DNA from: Roseiarcus sp963798015
GTDB taxonomy: Bacteria; Pseudomonadota; Alphaproteobacteria; Rhizobiales; Beijerinckiaceae
Length of the DNA: 64,000 nt
NCBI GenBank assembly: GCA_963798015.1
Contig: CAWCSA010000023.1
Coordinates: forward strand, 682,001-746,000
Direction of reading: 5' to 3'
In this document: piece by piece, positions 9,056 through 17,289 of the stretch
Position numbering within the stretch: the first letter of the stretch is position 1
Layout: each line of letters starts with the position of its first letter
Translations under genes and position numbers: made by a program
The notes under the pieces: model-generated
The model's database searches: none
What the model was told of the DNA's origin: nothing
The model's input: the letters and a program-made list of their open reading frames with translations, nothing else

Positions 9056-9949
9056 ATGAAAACGCTCAAGGTCGGCGAGATCACCATCACGAGCCTCATC
9101 GAGCGCGACGGTCCCTGGCGCACACCGGAGGCGATGTTCCCGGCCTATGATCCCGAGATCGGACGCAGACATCTCGCGGAGCTTGACCCGATCGTGTTCG
9201 ATCCGGCGAGCGGCCGCATGGTGATCACCTACCAGACGTTCCTCGTGCGCACACCAAGGCACACCATCCTGATAGACACCTGCACCGGCGAGGACAAAGG
9301 CTATCCGGCCCCTTACGACTTTCCCAAGCAGCCCTGGCTCGACAATCTGCGCGACGCGGGCTTGCGCCTGGAGGACATCACGCACGTCTTCTGCACGCAT
9401 CTGCACTTCGACCATACCGGCTGGAACACGATGCTTCGCGACGGGCGGTGGACGCCGACATTTCCGAACGCGAAATACATCTTTCACAAGGACGAGTATG
9501 CTCAGTGGGAGGCCGTCAGCGCGCGTGGCGAGGCGCCGCCGGGCATCCTCGAGGGGAGCTGGCCCGGGAACTCATGGAGCTACAATTGCCGGCCGATCGT
9601 GGAGGCGGGACAGGCTTTGCTGGTCGACGACACGTTTCAGCTCGACGACAATTTCACGCTCATTCCAACGCCCGGTCATTCGCCGTGCCATTGCTGCGTC
9701 ATGATCCGCTCGCAAGGTCAGGAGGCGATCGTGACCGGCGACCTCATGCACCATGCGCTGCAATGCCGCGAGCCGGACTGGTCGACCATCTTCGACTTTG
9801 ACCCCGTGCAGGCCGCGCAATCGCGCCGGCGCTTTTTGAGCCAAGTCGCGGACACGGGCACGTTCGTCCTGCCGATCCATTTTCCGAACCCGACCACCGG
9901 ACTCGTTTCCGCCGACGGCGACCGCTTCCGCTATACGTTCGTGCGGTAG
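9056..9949 (+). CDS. MBL-fold metallo-hydrolase
   Basis: A 297-residue zinc hydrolase of the metallo-beta-lactamase fold. The metal motif HLHFDH lies at residues 115–120, followed by PTPGHSP (His 208) and GDL (Asp 229), and a terminal PIHFP that can supply the last His. The architecture matches the lactonase-like/AttM-like subgroup, but the substrate cannot be deduced. The gene starts 32 bases after the RND pump, behind a GGGAGG ribosome site, so it may be co-transcribed with the pump. There is no signal peptide, so the enzyme is cytoplasmic. Confidence 0.88.
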   Translation: MKTLKVGEITITSLIERDGPWRTPEAMFPAYDPEIGRRHLAELDPIVFDPASGRMVITYQTFLVRTPRHTILIDTCTGEDKGYPAPYDFPKQPWLDNLRDAGLRLEDITHVFCTHLHFDHTGWNTMLRDGRWTPTFPNAKYIFHKDEYAQWEAVSARGEAPPGILEGSWPGNSWSYNCRPIVEAGQALLVDDTFQLDDNFTLIPTPGHSPCHCCVMIRSQGQEAIVTGDLMHHALQCREPDWSTIFDFDPVQAAQSRRRFLSQVADTGTFVLPIHFPNPTTGLVSADGDRFRYTFVR

Positions 9950-10042
9950 CCTCCCTTCTCCCTCAGAGAGAAGGTGGCGCGAAGCGCCGGATGAGGGATC
10001 TTGCAAACGCCAAGGCGGCTCCTCACGAAACCCTCACCCCTA

Positions 10043-10064
10043 CCCCTCTCCCGTAGGAGAGGGG
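10043..10064. terminator. CTCTCC/GGAGAG hairpin between convergent genes
   Basis: An inverted repeat CCCTCTCC–CGTA–GGAGAGGG lies between two converging genes (MBL hydrolase and GntP permease). A related segment rich in CTCCCTTCTCCCTC and GAGAGAAGG sits just upstream, at about 9953–9975. The position suits a bidirectional terminator. The same core recurs near 16775, so it is also a small dispersed repeat. Confidence 0.5.
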
Positions 10065-10097
10065 GGCGCTATGTAATGCAACGGACGCCACCCTGCC

Positions 10098-11546
10098 TCA
10101 GAAATAGCCGACCGTGCTCCCAAGGATAATCACCACGGCGAGCGCGAGCAGGCCGCCGACGATCGACACCATGACGATGTCGAGATAGCTCTCGCGATGG
10201 GTCGAATTGCAGACCGCGAGCAGCGTCACCACCGCGCCGTTGTGCGGGAGGCTGTCCAGCGTGCCGGCGCCGATCACCGCCACACGATGCAGAAGTCCAG
10301 GATTGATGCCCTGCTCGTGCGCGATCTTGAGATACGTGCTGCCCAGCGCATCAAGCGCGATCGTCAAGCCCCCCGAGGCCGAGCCCGTCAATGAGGCCAG
10401 CACATTGGTGGCGACCGCGAGCGATACCAGCGGGCCGCCCTCGATACCGAGCACCCAGTCACGCACCATCGAAAATGCAGGAAGCGCGGCGACGACGGAG
10501 CCGAAGCCCACGAGGCTCGCAACGCTCAGCACTGGCAACACCGACGCGTTGGCCCCTGCATCCATGCTGTCGCGCAGGGCCGGCAGCCGCCGATAATTGA
10601 TCGCGATCAGAACAACGATAGCGACAAAAAGCGCGGTGACGACCGCCCAGACGCCGCCGACCGCGGGGAGCGAGGTCGCGCCCCATTCCGGCTTGCCAAG
10701 AAAAGAGGCATCCATGCGCGGCAAGACGAACAGCGACATCAGGAGATTGACCGCGACGACGATGACCAGCGGCAAGGCCGCGAGCGCGATCGGCGGGCCG
10801 ACATCGCTCGGCCGGCCATGCACCGCTTCCGGCGGATCGAACGTGCTGGCGGTGGTGGCGCGCTCGCGGACCACAAGATCTTCCGCCGCGTTCGCGTGCG
10901 GAACCTCCGCGCCATAGCCCTCGCCCTTGGCGCGCGCGCTTCGCTCGGCGCGCCCGAGCCACCACATGCCGAAGCCAAACATCACAATCGCCGCGATGAA
11001 CCCGAGCCCCGGCGCGGCGAAGGGCGTGGTGCCGAAGAACGGCATCGGGATCGCGTTCTGAATCGCGGGCGTGCCGGGCAGAGCCGACATAGTGAAGGTC
11101 GTTGTGCCGAGCGCGATCGCCGCCGGCATCAGCCGCCTCGGAATGGCCGCGGCGCGAAACAATTGATGCGCCATCGGCGCGATGACAAAGAAGGCGACAA
11201 ACAGGCTCACGCCGCCATAGGTGACGATCGCGCCGGCGAGCACGACCGCAAGCACTGAGCGCTGCGGCCCGAGACGCTCGGTCATGTATTTCGCGATCGA
11301 ACTTACCGAGCCCGAATCCTCCATCAGCTTGCCGAACAGGGCGCCGAGGAGAAAAATCGGGAAGAACTGCATCACGAATTGCGCCGCGCTCGCCATGAAG
11401 GTTTGCGTCCAATGGGCGAGCAGCGGCTCGCCGGCCAAGGCGGCCGCAAGGATCGCGGCGGCCGGCGCCAGCAGGAGGATGCTCCAGCCGCGATAGGCGA
11501 GCCAGATGAGTAGGCCGAGCGCAATGAGGATGCCGATCAGCCCCAT
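10098..11546 (-). CDS. GntP family permease
   Basis: A 482-residue integral membrane transporter, with hydrophobic segments along nearly its whole length. It matches the GntP (gluconate:H+ symporter) family in length and in motifs such as PIFLLGALFGKLMEDSG, YGGVSLFVAFFVIAP, NAIPMPFFGT and DSLPHNGAVVTLL. ATG 11546 begins 5 bases after the stop of the patatin gene, so the pair forms an operon. Family members carry gluconate or other small hydroxy-acids. Because the partner is a patatin and such pairs are often seen with 3-hydroxybutyrate enzymes in alphaproteobacteria, 3-hydroxybutyrate is a possible substrate. That is inference, and no dehydrogenase is present here. Confidence 0.9.
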   Translation of the reverse strand: MGLIGILIALGLLIWLAYRGWSILLLAPAAAILAAALAGEPLLAHWTQTFMASAAQFVMQFFPIFLLGALFGKLMEDSGSVSSIAKYMTERLGPQRSVLAVVLAGAIVTYGGVSLFVAFFVIAPMAHQLFRAAAIPRRLMPAAIALGTTTFTMSALPGTPAIQNAIPMPFFGTTPFAAPGLGFIAAIVMFGFGMWWLGRAERSARAKGEGYGAEVPHANAAEDLVVRERATTASTFDPPEAVHGRPSDVGPPIALAALPLVIVVAVNLLMSLFVLPRMDASFLGKPEWGATSLPAVGGVWAVVTALFVAIVVLIAINYRRLPALRDSMDAGANASVLPVLSVASLVGFGSVVAALPAFSMVRDWVLGIEGGPLVSLAVATNVLASLTGSASGGLTIALDALGSTYLKIAHEQGINPGLLHRVAVIGAGTLDSLPHNGAVVTLLAVCNSTHRESYLDIVMVSIVGGLLALAVVIILGSTVGYF

Positions 11547-11550
11547 GGCC

Positions 11551-12591
11551 TCACACTCCCTCAAGCAGAACGTCGATGTCGAGCGTCGAGCGTTTTCCTA
11601 GATCCGTCCCGTGCGCGTCGAGAAACGCCTGCGCGGCCTTGCGGCCCTCGTCGCGCAGGAACGAGAAGAACGACCATTCCGCGTTGAGCTTCGACGATGC
11701 GCCAAGCTCGGTCATGATGGCGTTCCTGACGACATGCACGCGCATCTGGGTCCAGAGCCTGCCCTCGCCGTCGCCGGGATCGGCGACCTTGCGCAAGAGC
11801 GCCATCATCCTCAGTTCCTTCAGGACCACGGCGTTGAACGACACCTCGTTCAGGCGGTTCAGGATGTCGGACGCGCTGCGCGGGATGCCCGGGCGCTCGA
11901 TCGGGTTGATGGGAACGAGAATCGTGTCCTGCGATTTGCACTCGCGGACGAGCGGGGTCAGCGTCGGATTGCCGGAATAGCCGCCGTCCCAATAGGCCTC
12001 GCCGTCGATCTCGATCGCCTGGAACATCGTCGGCAGACAGGCCGAGGCGAGCAAAACATCGGGCGTCACCGCGTCGTTCTTGAACACTTTGCCGCGTCCG
12101 GTGCGCACGTTGGTCGCGGTGATGAACAGGTGGATCGGCGATTGCGCCAGGACCTTGAAATCGATCAACTCGGCGAGGATCTCGCGTAAGGGATTCTTGC
12201 CCATGGGATTGGTGTCGTAGGGCGACACCAGGCGCGACATGAGGTCCATCGCGACAAACATGGGCGAGGAATCGAGCGTCCAGCGCCCGAGCAGCACGTC
12301 GAGCGGCCCGCGCTGGAACGGGCTGAAACGGGCGGCGTCCGAGACGCGTCGCCAGAAAGCCCCAAGCGCCTCACGCGCGCCGGCCGCCCCGCCCAGCTGA
12401 TGGCCGTAGACCAGCACCGCGGCGTTCATCGCGCCCGCCGAGGTGCCGGAGATGCCGTCGATCGTAAGCCACGGCTCCTCGAGCAGGCGGTCGAGCACGC
12501 CCCAGGTGAAGGCGCCGTGTGACCCGCCTCCCTGTAGGGCTAGATCGATCAGGACGGGCTTGCGCGTTATCGGCTTGGCTTCAGTCGGCAT
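11551..12591 (-). CDS. Patatin-like phospholipase/esterase
   Basis: A 346-residue serine acyl-hydrolase of the patatin fold. The glycine-rich oxyanion loop is LQGGGSHGAF (residues 19–28), the nucleophile elbow GTSAG puts Ser at 51, and the catalytic Asp is in WDGGYSGNP (Asp 202), so the Ser–Asp dyad is intact. There is no signal peptide. The ~90 residues after the catalytic domain are conserved in appearance and helical. First gene of a two-gene operon with the GntP permease. Possible substrates are phospholipids or polyester (PHB-type) material; the sequence does not decide. Confidence 0.9.
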   Translation of the reverse strand: MPTEAKPITRKPVLIDLALQGGGSHGAFTWGVLDRLLEEPWLTIDGISGTSAGAMNAAVLVYGHQLGGAAGAREALGAFWRRVSDAARFSPFQRGPLDVLLGRWTLDSSPMFVAMDLMSRLVSPYDTNPMGKNPLREILAELIDFKVLAQSPIHLFITATNVRTGRGKVFKNDAVTPDVLLASACLPTMFQAIEIDGEAYWDGGYSGNPTLTPLVRECKSQDTILVPINPIERPGIPRSASDILNRLNEVSFNAVVLKELRMMALLRKVADPGDGEGRLWTQMRVHVVRNAIMTELGASSKLNAEWSFFSFLRDEGRKAAQAFLDAHGTDLGKRSTLDIDVLLEGV

Positions 12592-12836
12592 TTCGTAAAC
12601 CTCGAACGTCGGGCGGCCTGGCGCCGTCCCTACCGGCTTCGGACGAAGCCGAAGGCGGCGCGCAACGGCTTGAATCCAACGCGTGGAGCGCGAGGATCAA
12701 AGCGACCAGCCTAGTTGTTGATTTTATCGGGCGCCCAAGACTTTCGCGGCGCCAAAGACGCCGTCGCGTTATTGAGATAGACTCGGAGCCGACCACGCGT
12801 AAACATTTTTGCGCTACACCGCAAATTGGACGGACG

Positions 12837-13424
12837 ATGACCGACCCGAATGATTTTCTAGACCCGGAGCCGGCGCTCGAGCTCGAGGCCGCCCCTGAGC
12901 CTCCGGCTCAGTCCTTCATTTCGATGGCCACTCTATATCGCAACCTGCCTTTTATAATTGCGCTGGCGCTCGCCATATTCGGGGTGGCCTACAGCAATTT
13001 CGCCGGCCACATGATCAATGGCTATTGGGAGTTCCTGGCGATCGCGACTGGGATTGTCTGTGTCATCACCGCATGGCCGAACGCCCCTGACCGTCAGGCG
13101 CGATTCAAGCTGATTGGGACACAAACGGCGCACTGGATCACGATCCTGGTGGCGATGAACCTTCTGCTTCTGCGAGGTTTTCAACTCGTCCTGCCCGTGC
13201 AAGCCGCGGGGCTCGTTTTGCTGCTACTGCTCGGGGTCGGCGCTTTCCTTGCCGGCATCTATCTGATGTCGCTCCGGATCTGCTTTCTCGGCGCCGCCAT
13301 GGCGCTCTCCATTCCGGCGATGACATGGCTCAAACAGGCATCGCTGCTGCTTGTTCTGGCCGGCGTCGCAATTGCCGGCCTCGCCATCGCCTTCTGGCCG
13401 CGGAGCAAGAAGGCGTCCGCCTGA
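12837..13424 (+). CDS. Small multi-spanning membrane protein (SPW-like)
   Basis: Starting at ATG 12837 the product is 195 residues: a polar, acidic N-terminal ~40 residues (FLDPEPALELEAAPEPP), then six or so hydrophobic segments, ending in WPRSKKASA. The segment MINGYWEFLAIATGIVCVIT followed by AWPNAP resembles bacterial SPW-repeat membrane proteins, but I am not certain. A longer in-frame extension up to 12519 overlaps the divergent patatin gene and is unlikely. No function is assigned. Confidence 0.65.
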   Translation: MTDPNDFLDPEPALELEAAPEPPAQSFISMATLYRNLPFIIALALAIFGVAYSNFAGHMINGYWEFLAIATGIVCVITAWPNAPDRQARFKLIGTQTAHWITILVAMNLLLLRGFQLVLPVQAAGLVLLLLLGVGAFLAGIYLMSLRICFLGAAMALSIPAMTWLKQASLLLVLAGVAIAGLAIAFWPRSKKASA

Positions 13425-13463
13425 GCGGCTGAGCCTCCGCAATTCTTTTCAAGGGAGGTCCTC

Positions 13464-13973
13464 ATGGTGGAGTTCCCCGTCAATCCGAACCGGTTCAACC
13501 CGTACAAGAATTTCAAGTTTCGCATCAAATGGGACGGCGTATACGTCGCTGGCGTTTCCAAAGTGAGCGCGCTCAAGCGCACCACTGAAGTGATCGAGTT
13601 TCGCGACGGCGGCGACGCCTCGGCGTCGCGCAAGTCGCCCGGCCGCACGGAGTACGATGCGATCACGCTCGAGCGTGGCCTGACCCAGGACCGCGCCTTC
13701 GAAGACTGGGCCAACAAAACCTGGCGCCTCGGCGCGGCGCTCGGAAGCGAGGTTGCGCTCGCAGACTTTCGCAAGGACGTGTTGCTGGAATTCTACAACG
13801 AGACGGGGCAGCTCGTGCTCGCCTATAAGATCTATCGCTGCTGGCCTTCGCTCTACCAAGCGCTGCCGCCGCTCGACGCCAATAGCGCGGACATCGCGAT
13901 CGAGCAGCTCGTGCTCGAGAACGAAGGCTGGGAGCGCGACACTTCGGTGACGGAGCCGGTCGAGCCGAGTTGA
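13464..13973 (+). CDS. Phage-type tail tube protein (T4 gp19-like family)
   Basis: A 169-residue protein that matches the tail tube family of contractile phage tails and extracellular contractile injection systems. Typical features are the start EFPVNPNRFNPYKNFKFRIK, then VSKVSALKRTTEVIEFRDGG, GRTEYDAITLERGLTQDRAF, a W-rich middle and the strand AYKIYRCWPSLYQALPPLDA. In working systems this protein stacks into the inner tube. Here no sheath, baseplate, spike, AAA+ or late-control gene is next to it; its neighbours are a membrane protein and a cupin. A good ribosome site (AAGGGAGG) precedes the ATG, so it looks translated. It is either an orphan remnant or a part supplied to a system elsewhere. 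Confidence 0.85.
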   Translation: MVEFPVNPNRFNPYKNFKFRIKWDGVYVAGVSKVSALKRTTEVIEFRDGGDASASRKSPGRTEYDAITLERGLTQDRAFEDWANKTWRLGAALGSEVALADFRKDVLLEFYNETGQLVLAYKIYRCWPSLYQALPPLDANSADIAIEQLVLENEGWERDTSVTEPVEPS

Positions 13974-14110
13974 GGCGGCGGGGCTTGCGCCTCAGCTGTC
14001 ATCCGCTTGTGTCGCGGCTATGACGCTTAAGAGTCGCTAGCTTCGCCGCTTGCCGGAACCCCTCCCCTCGCTCGCCGTTGTTAAGCCTGATGGTGAATCC
14101 GGAGGGAATC

Positions 14111-14593
14111 ATGAGCAACAACCTCAACACTGGCGATCTGATCGATATGATGGGCGCGCGTTTCGAGATGGTTGCGCGCATGGGCGCCGAGCAAAACGAC
14201 ACTGTTCTCTTTCGCACGCGTATGTCGCCCGGCAGGCTCGTCCCGCTGCACAGCCACATCGATCCCGAATGCTTCTATGTGCTCGACGGTCAGATCGAGG
14301 CGTTTGTCGTTGATGATACGCCCATGTGGCGTGCGGTCGAAGCTGGGAAAAGCCTTCTGCTTGCAGACGGCGTGAAACATGCTGTTCGCAATGCAAGCGA
14401 GAAGACGGCGGACATCGTTTTGGCGACGAACAACCGATTTTCCAGTTTCCTTAGCGAGGCGGGCCGCTCCGCGACTCCGGGCGCAGCTTTCGCGCCTCCG
14501 TCGCCTGAAGACATCCAGCGCGTGATCCGCGTTTCACAAGATTACGGATATTGGAACGCATCGCCGGCTGAAAGCGCAGCCATCACGGGCTAG
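14111..14593 (+). CDS. Cupin-domain protein
   Basis: A 160-residue single-domain cupin. The first metal motif is visible around PLHSHIDPECFYVLDGQIEAF (H, H, E spaced as expected) and a second one around DGVKHAVRNASEKTADIVLA (H). The C-terminal tail is helical. ATG 14111 follows GGAGGG at good distance; an upstream ATG at 14078 is less likely. Cupins of this small type serve as dioxygenases, isomerases or ligand sensors, and no substrate can be named. The gene converges on the adenylate cyclase gene. Confidence 0.8.
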   Translation: MSNNLNTGDLIDMMGARFEMVARMGAEQNDTVLFRTRMSPGRLVPLHSHIDPECFYVLDGQIEAFVVDDTPMWRAVEAGKSLLLADGVKHAVRNASEKTADIVLATNNRFSSFLSEAGRSATPGAAFAPPSPEDIQRVIRVSQDYGYWNASPAESAAITG

Positions 14594-14623
14594 GGCTGCG
14601 TCACAGGGCGGCCTGCCCCACAA

Positions 14624-14660
14624 GAGGAGCCGGGTGCGCTAACGCCCAGGCCCGCTCCTC
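14624..14660. terminator. Stem-loop between convergent cupin and cyclase genes
   Basis: A GAGGAGC…GCTCCTC inverted repeat with a GC-rich loop lies just after the cupin stop and runs into the last codons of the cyclase gene on the other strand. Its position suits a terminator for the cupin gene. No T-run is seen. Confidence 0.35.
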
Positions 14661-15901
14661 CGTCCCACTACCCGCCACACTTCGACCGCGCCCGCGCCTT
14701 TCACTGGAATGGTCCCGGCGGATTCGCACTCGAACGCGGCGCCGACCAGATCGTAGGTGCTGCGCGTGATCTGGATGGTCCCGCTTTGCCCGTGCGATTC
14801 CATGCGGCTCGCCAGATTCACGGTCGCGCCCCAAAGATCGTAGATGAACTTCTTGTGGCCGATCACGCCGGCGACCACCGGCCCGGAATTGACGCCTATG
14901 CGGAATGCAAGCGTCTCGCCGCCGAATGTCCGGCTCGCCACAACGTCGCGCATGTCGAGAGCGAGTTGCACCAAAGCCAGCGCGTGATCGGCGCGCTTGC
15001 GCGGCACGCCAGACGCGACCATGTAGCGGTCGCCGATCGTCTTGATCTTCTCGAGGCCGTGCTTTTCGACGAGATCGTCGAAGCTTGAGAAAACCTCATT
15101 GAGGAGGTTGACCAGGCTGAGCGGACTCATCGCCGAGGCCATCGCGGTAAAGTCGACGACATCGGCGAACAGGACGCTGGCGGATTCGTAATGCGCGGCA
15201 ATGGCGCTCCGTTCCACTTTAAGCGCGTCCGAGATTTCCTTCGGCAGAATATTGAGGATGAGCGTCTCCGACCGCTCCTGGAAGAAGTTCCGCTGTGCGA
15301 CGAAATAATAGAGCAGCGCGAAGACGATCGCGATCACGCTGCCGAGGTTCAAGACGAAGAACCAGATGACGAACGCTTCGGGCAGCTTGGGAGGCTTGAG
15401 CGAGGGCTCGAGAATCGCGCTCAACGTCAGAAGGAGGACGAAGCCCACGATCCACAGCAAAGTCTGGCGCAGATCCTCGACCAGAAGCGAGACGAGCGGA
15501 CAGAGCGCCGCCCAGATGATCACCGCGCTCGAATTCCTGAAGCCGCCGAGGCTTATCGTAACGAGCGAGGGCAGCACAAGGGTCATAAGAAGCTGGATGA
15601 AGCGGTAGAGGCGAAATCTGCGGGTCCAGGCAAACAAGACCGTGTTGACGGGAGTGACGACCGAATAGACCACGGGCGCCGCGGCTGCGAGCGGCGCCCC
15701 GGCGGCGAGATAAACTACCGACCACAGGATCGTCGCCGGCAGGGTGCCAACGGCCAGGAGGACCATCACCAGGCGCTGCAACGCCGCGTCACTGCTTTCA
15801 AGAGGGTCGGCGCCGACCCGTGCGGCGAGGGCGACCAGCTTCGTGGACGCGGCGGTCGCCCAGCCGAACCGGCGGATGTCCGACGCCTCGTCTCTCCCCA
15901 T
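14639..15901 (-). CDS. Membrane-bound adenylate/guanylate cyclase
   Basis: A class III nucleotide cyclase of about 420 residues. The N-terminal half has about six hydrophobic segments, then a linker (FFQERSETLILNILPKEISD) leading to the catalytic domain. That domain carries VLFADVVDFT (first metal Asp), KIKTIGDRYMV (substrate Lys and second metal Asp), GVNSGPVVAGVIG and LWGATVNLASRMES. All key residues appear present, so it should make a cyclic nucleotide, probably cAMP. ATG 15901 is preferred to ATG 15943 because the duplicated upstream copy keeps the same ATG. The first 47 codons and the promoter region are duplicated at 16.85–17.05 kb. Confidence 0.9.
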   Translation of the reverse strand: MGRDEASDIRRFGWATAASTKLVALAARVGADPLESSDAALQRLVMVLLAVGTLPATILWSVVYLAAGAPLAAAAPVVYSVVTPVNTVLFAWTRRFRLYRFIQLLMTLVLPSLVTISLGGFRNSSAVIIWAALCPLVSLLVEDLRQTLLWIVGFVLLLTLSAILEPSLKPPKLPEAFVIWFFVLNLGSVIAIVFALLYYFVAQRNFFQERSETLILNILPKEISDALKVERSAIAAHYESASVLFADVVDFTAMASAMSPLSLVNLLNEVFSSFDDLVEKHGLEKIKTIGDRYMVASGVPRKRADHALALVQLALDMRDVVASRTFGGETLAFRIGVNSGPVVAGVIGHKKFIYDLWGATVNLASRMESHGQSGTIQITRSTYDLVGAAFECESAGTIPVKGAGAVEVWRVVGRRSGPGR

Positions 15902-16263
15902 GGCTTCCCCTCGGGCGACAGAAACGTGCCGCGCCGCCTTCACACTTTACACTCGCCATAACACAAAGAACGGCCCAAGATGGATCGCGAGGCGTTTCGG
16001 CCGCCTCGTTTGCGCGCCGCGCCTTTACTCCGGAACCTTTGCGAGGGCGACGACTTTTACTTAGCAGCGTGGCGTTGCCCCGAGGCAGCGAGATGATTGT
16101 TTTCCTGGATACGGACGACCGAGGCGAACGGGGTGATCGGACACTCATGGCAGCGTCGCCGCCGCCCGCGAAGGCAATTTGATGATTCAGGAAAAAGTCG
16201 ACGCAGCTGCTGAAGCTATGGCGACGCTGCTTGACTGGCCGCAGCTATCGCAAGGAGGATTTC

Positions 16264-16716
16264 ATGCCGGAGCGCTTGGTTGACGTCGATAAGCAGGGCG
16301 CCAAGGTCCTGCACACGTTTCCTGTCACGATCAAAGCCACCCCAGCCGAGGAGGAGGAGGCGTTCAAGCAGAAGGCGTTGGAGGCCGCGGCCAACGCCAA
16401 GTTGGTCCCGAACGAGGAACTCGAGAGTTCTGGCGCCAAGATGCATGTCAGCCGCGGCGGCCAACTGACCCCATTTGGAGATCCCCATGGCGTGCTGGCG
16501 GAAACCAAGGAGGGTCTGGACCAGTTCGTTCGCGATCGGGCCTATTTCCTTTGGGAGCAGGCGGGTCGGCCAGAGGGGCGAGGCGACGATTTCTGGCACC
16601 AGGCGCAGCATGAGCGCTTCTGCGACCGCGCCTACGCACGGTGGGAGCGGGAGGGCCATCCGGAAGGCAAGGCGGACGAGCACTGGCATCGGACGCGCGC
16701 CTTTGAGGAGAGCTGA
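16264..16716 (+). CDS. DUF2934 domain protein
   Basis: A 150-residue soluble protein. The ATG follows AAGGAGG at six bases. The C-terminal ~60 residues hold two DUF2934 units: RDRAYFLWEQAGRPEGRGDD with FWHQAQ, and CDRAYARWEREGHPEGKADE with HWHRT. The pattern A-Y-x-x-W-E-x-x-G-x-P-x-G is typical. The first 90 residues are charged and helical. The function of DUF2934 is unknown; it is common as a small domain in alphaproteobacteria. The gene sits between the intact cyclase gene and a truncated copy of that gene's 5' end, so this spot has been rearranged. Confidence 0.8.
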   Translation: MPERLVDVDKQGAKVLHTFPVTIKATPAEEEEAFKQKALEAAANAKLVPNEELESSGAKMHVSRGGQLTPFGDPHGVLAETKEGLDQFVRDRAYFLWEQAGRPEGRGDDFWHQAQHERFCDRAYARWEREGHPEGKADEHWHRTRAFEES

Positions 16717-16846
16717 TTCGTCAAGCGCGGCTGGAGCTTCCTGTGACGGACTCGCGGTAGGACTATGCACTCCCCTCTCCTATGGGAGAGGCGTTGGGGG
16801 TTCGCGAAGCGCGCCTTGATGTGGGGGCTGCCTCGTCCGGCGGGTT

Positions 16847-16993
16847 TCACCTGACCATCACCAGCCGCTGCAGCGCCGCATCGCCGCCCTCAAGAGGATT
16901 GGCGCCGAGCCGAGCGGCCAACGCGACCAGCTTCGCCGACGCGGCGGTCGCTGAGCCCAACCGGCGAATGTCCGGCGCCTCGTCTCTCCCCAT
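16847..16993 (-). pseudogene. Truncated copy of the adenylate cyclase N-terminus
   Basis: Reading from ATG 16993 gives 48 residues (MGRDEAPDIRRLGSATAASA…DAALQRLVMVR) and then TGA. The stretch is nearly identical to residues 1–47 of the cyclase at 14639–15901 (MGRDEASDIRRFGWATAAST…DAALQRLVMVL). Homology breaks just before the first membrane segment. No catalytic domain follows, so this is a dead fragment of a duplication. Confidence 0.8.
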
Positions 16994-17053
16994 GGGGTTC
17001 CTCTCGGGCGATGGAGCCTCGCGCGCCCATCCACACTTTGCACTCGCCCTAAC
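16854..17053. repeat. Duplicated cyclase 5' segment with its upstream region
   Basis: About 200 bases match 15763–15965 with the same orientation and only scattered changes. The shared part covers the first 47 codons of the cyclase and about 60 bases upstream, including CACACTTT-CACTCGCC and TAACA-AAAG. The copies lie about 1.1 kb apart and flank the DUF2934 gene. Confidence 0.8.
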
Positions 17054-17289
17054 ATAAAGGATGCATGACGAAGAAGGCCGCGGGTCTCGAGCCGTTTCTA
17101 CTAAGCCGCGTTCGGTGACGCCTGACGTAAAAATTCTCTCTCCTGATTGTTCGGGCGTCTCCGCGAGACGCGACGGCGTCGGCCGCCAGACGCATATGGA
17201 CGAGCGACCGATTGCAGCTCTCGATTGTTTCGATTACGAATTGCTAAGGTGCGGGCTAATTGCCCGAGCAAGCCGCGGGGAGGCGAACG

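Noticed and set aside
13464..13973. Reading the tail tube gene as part of a prophage
   Set aside because: No integrase, capsid, portal or other phage genes lie within 10 kb on either side.
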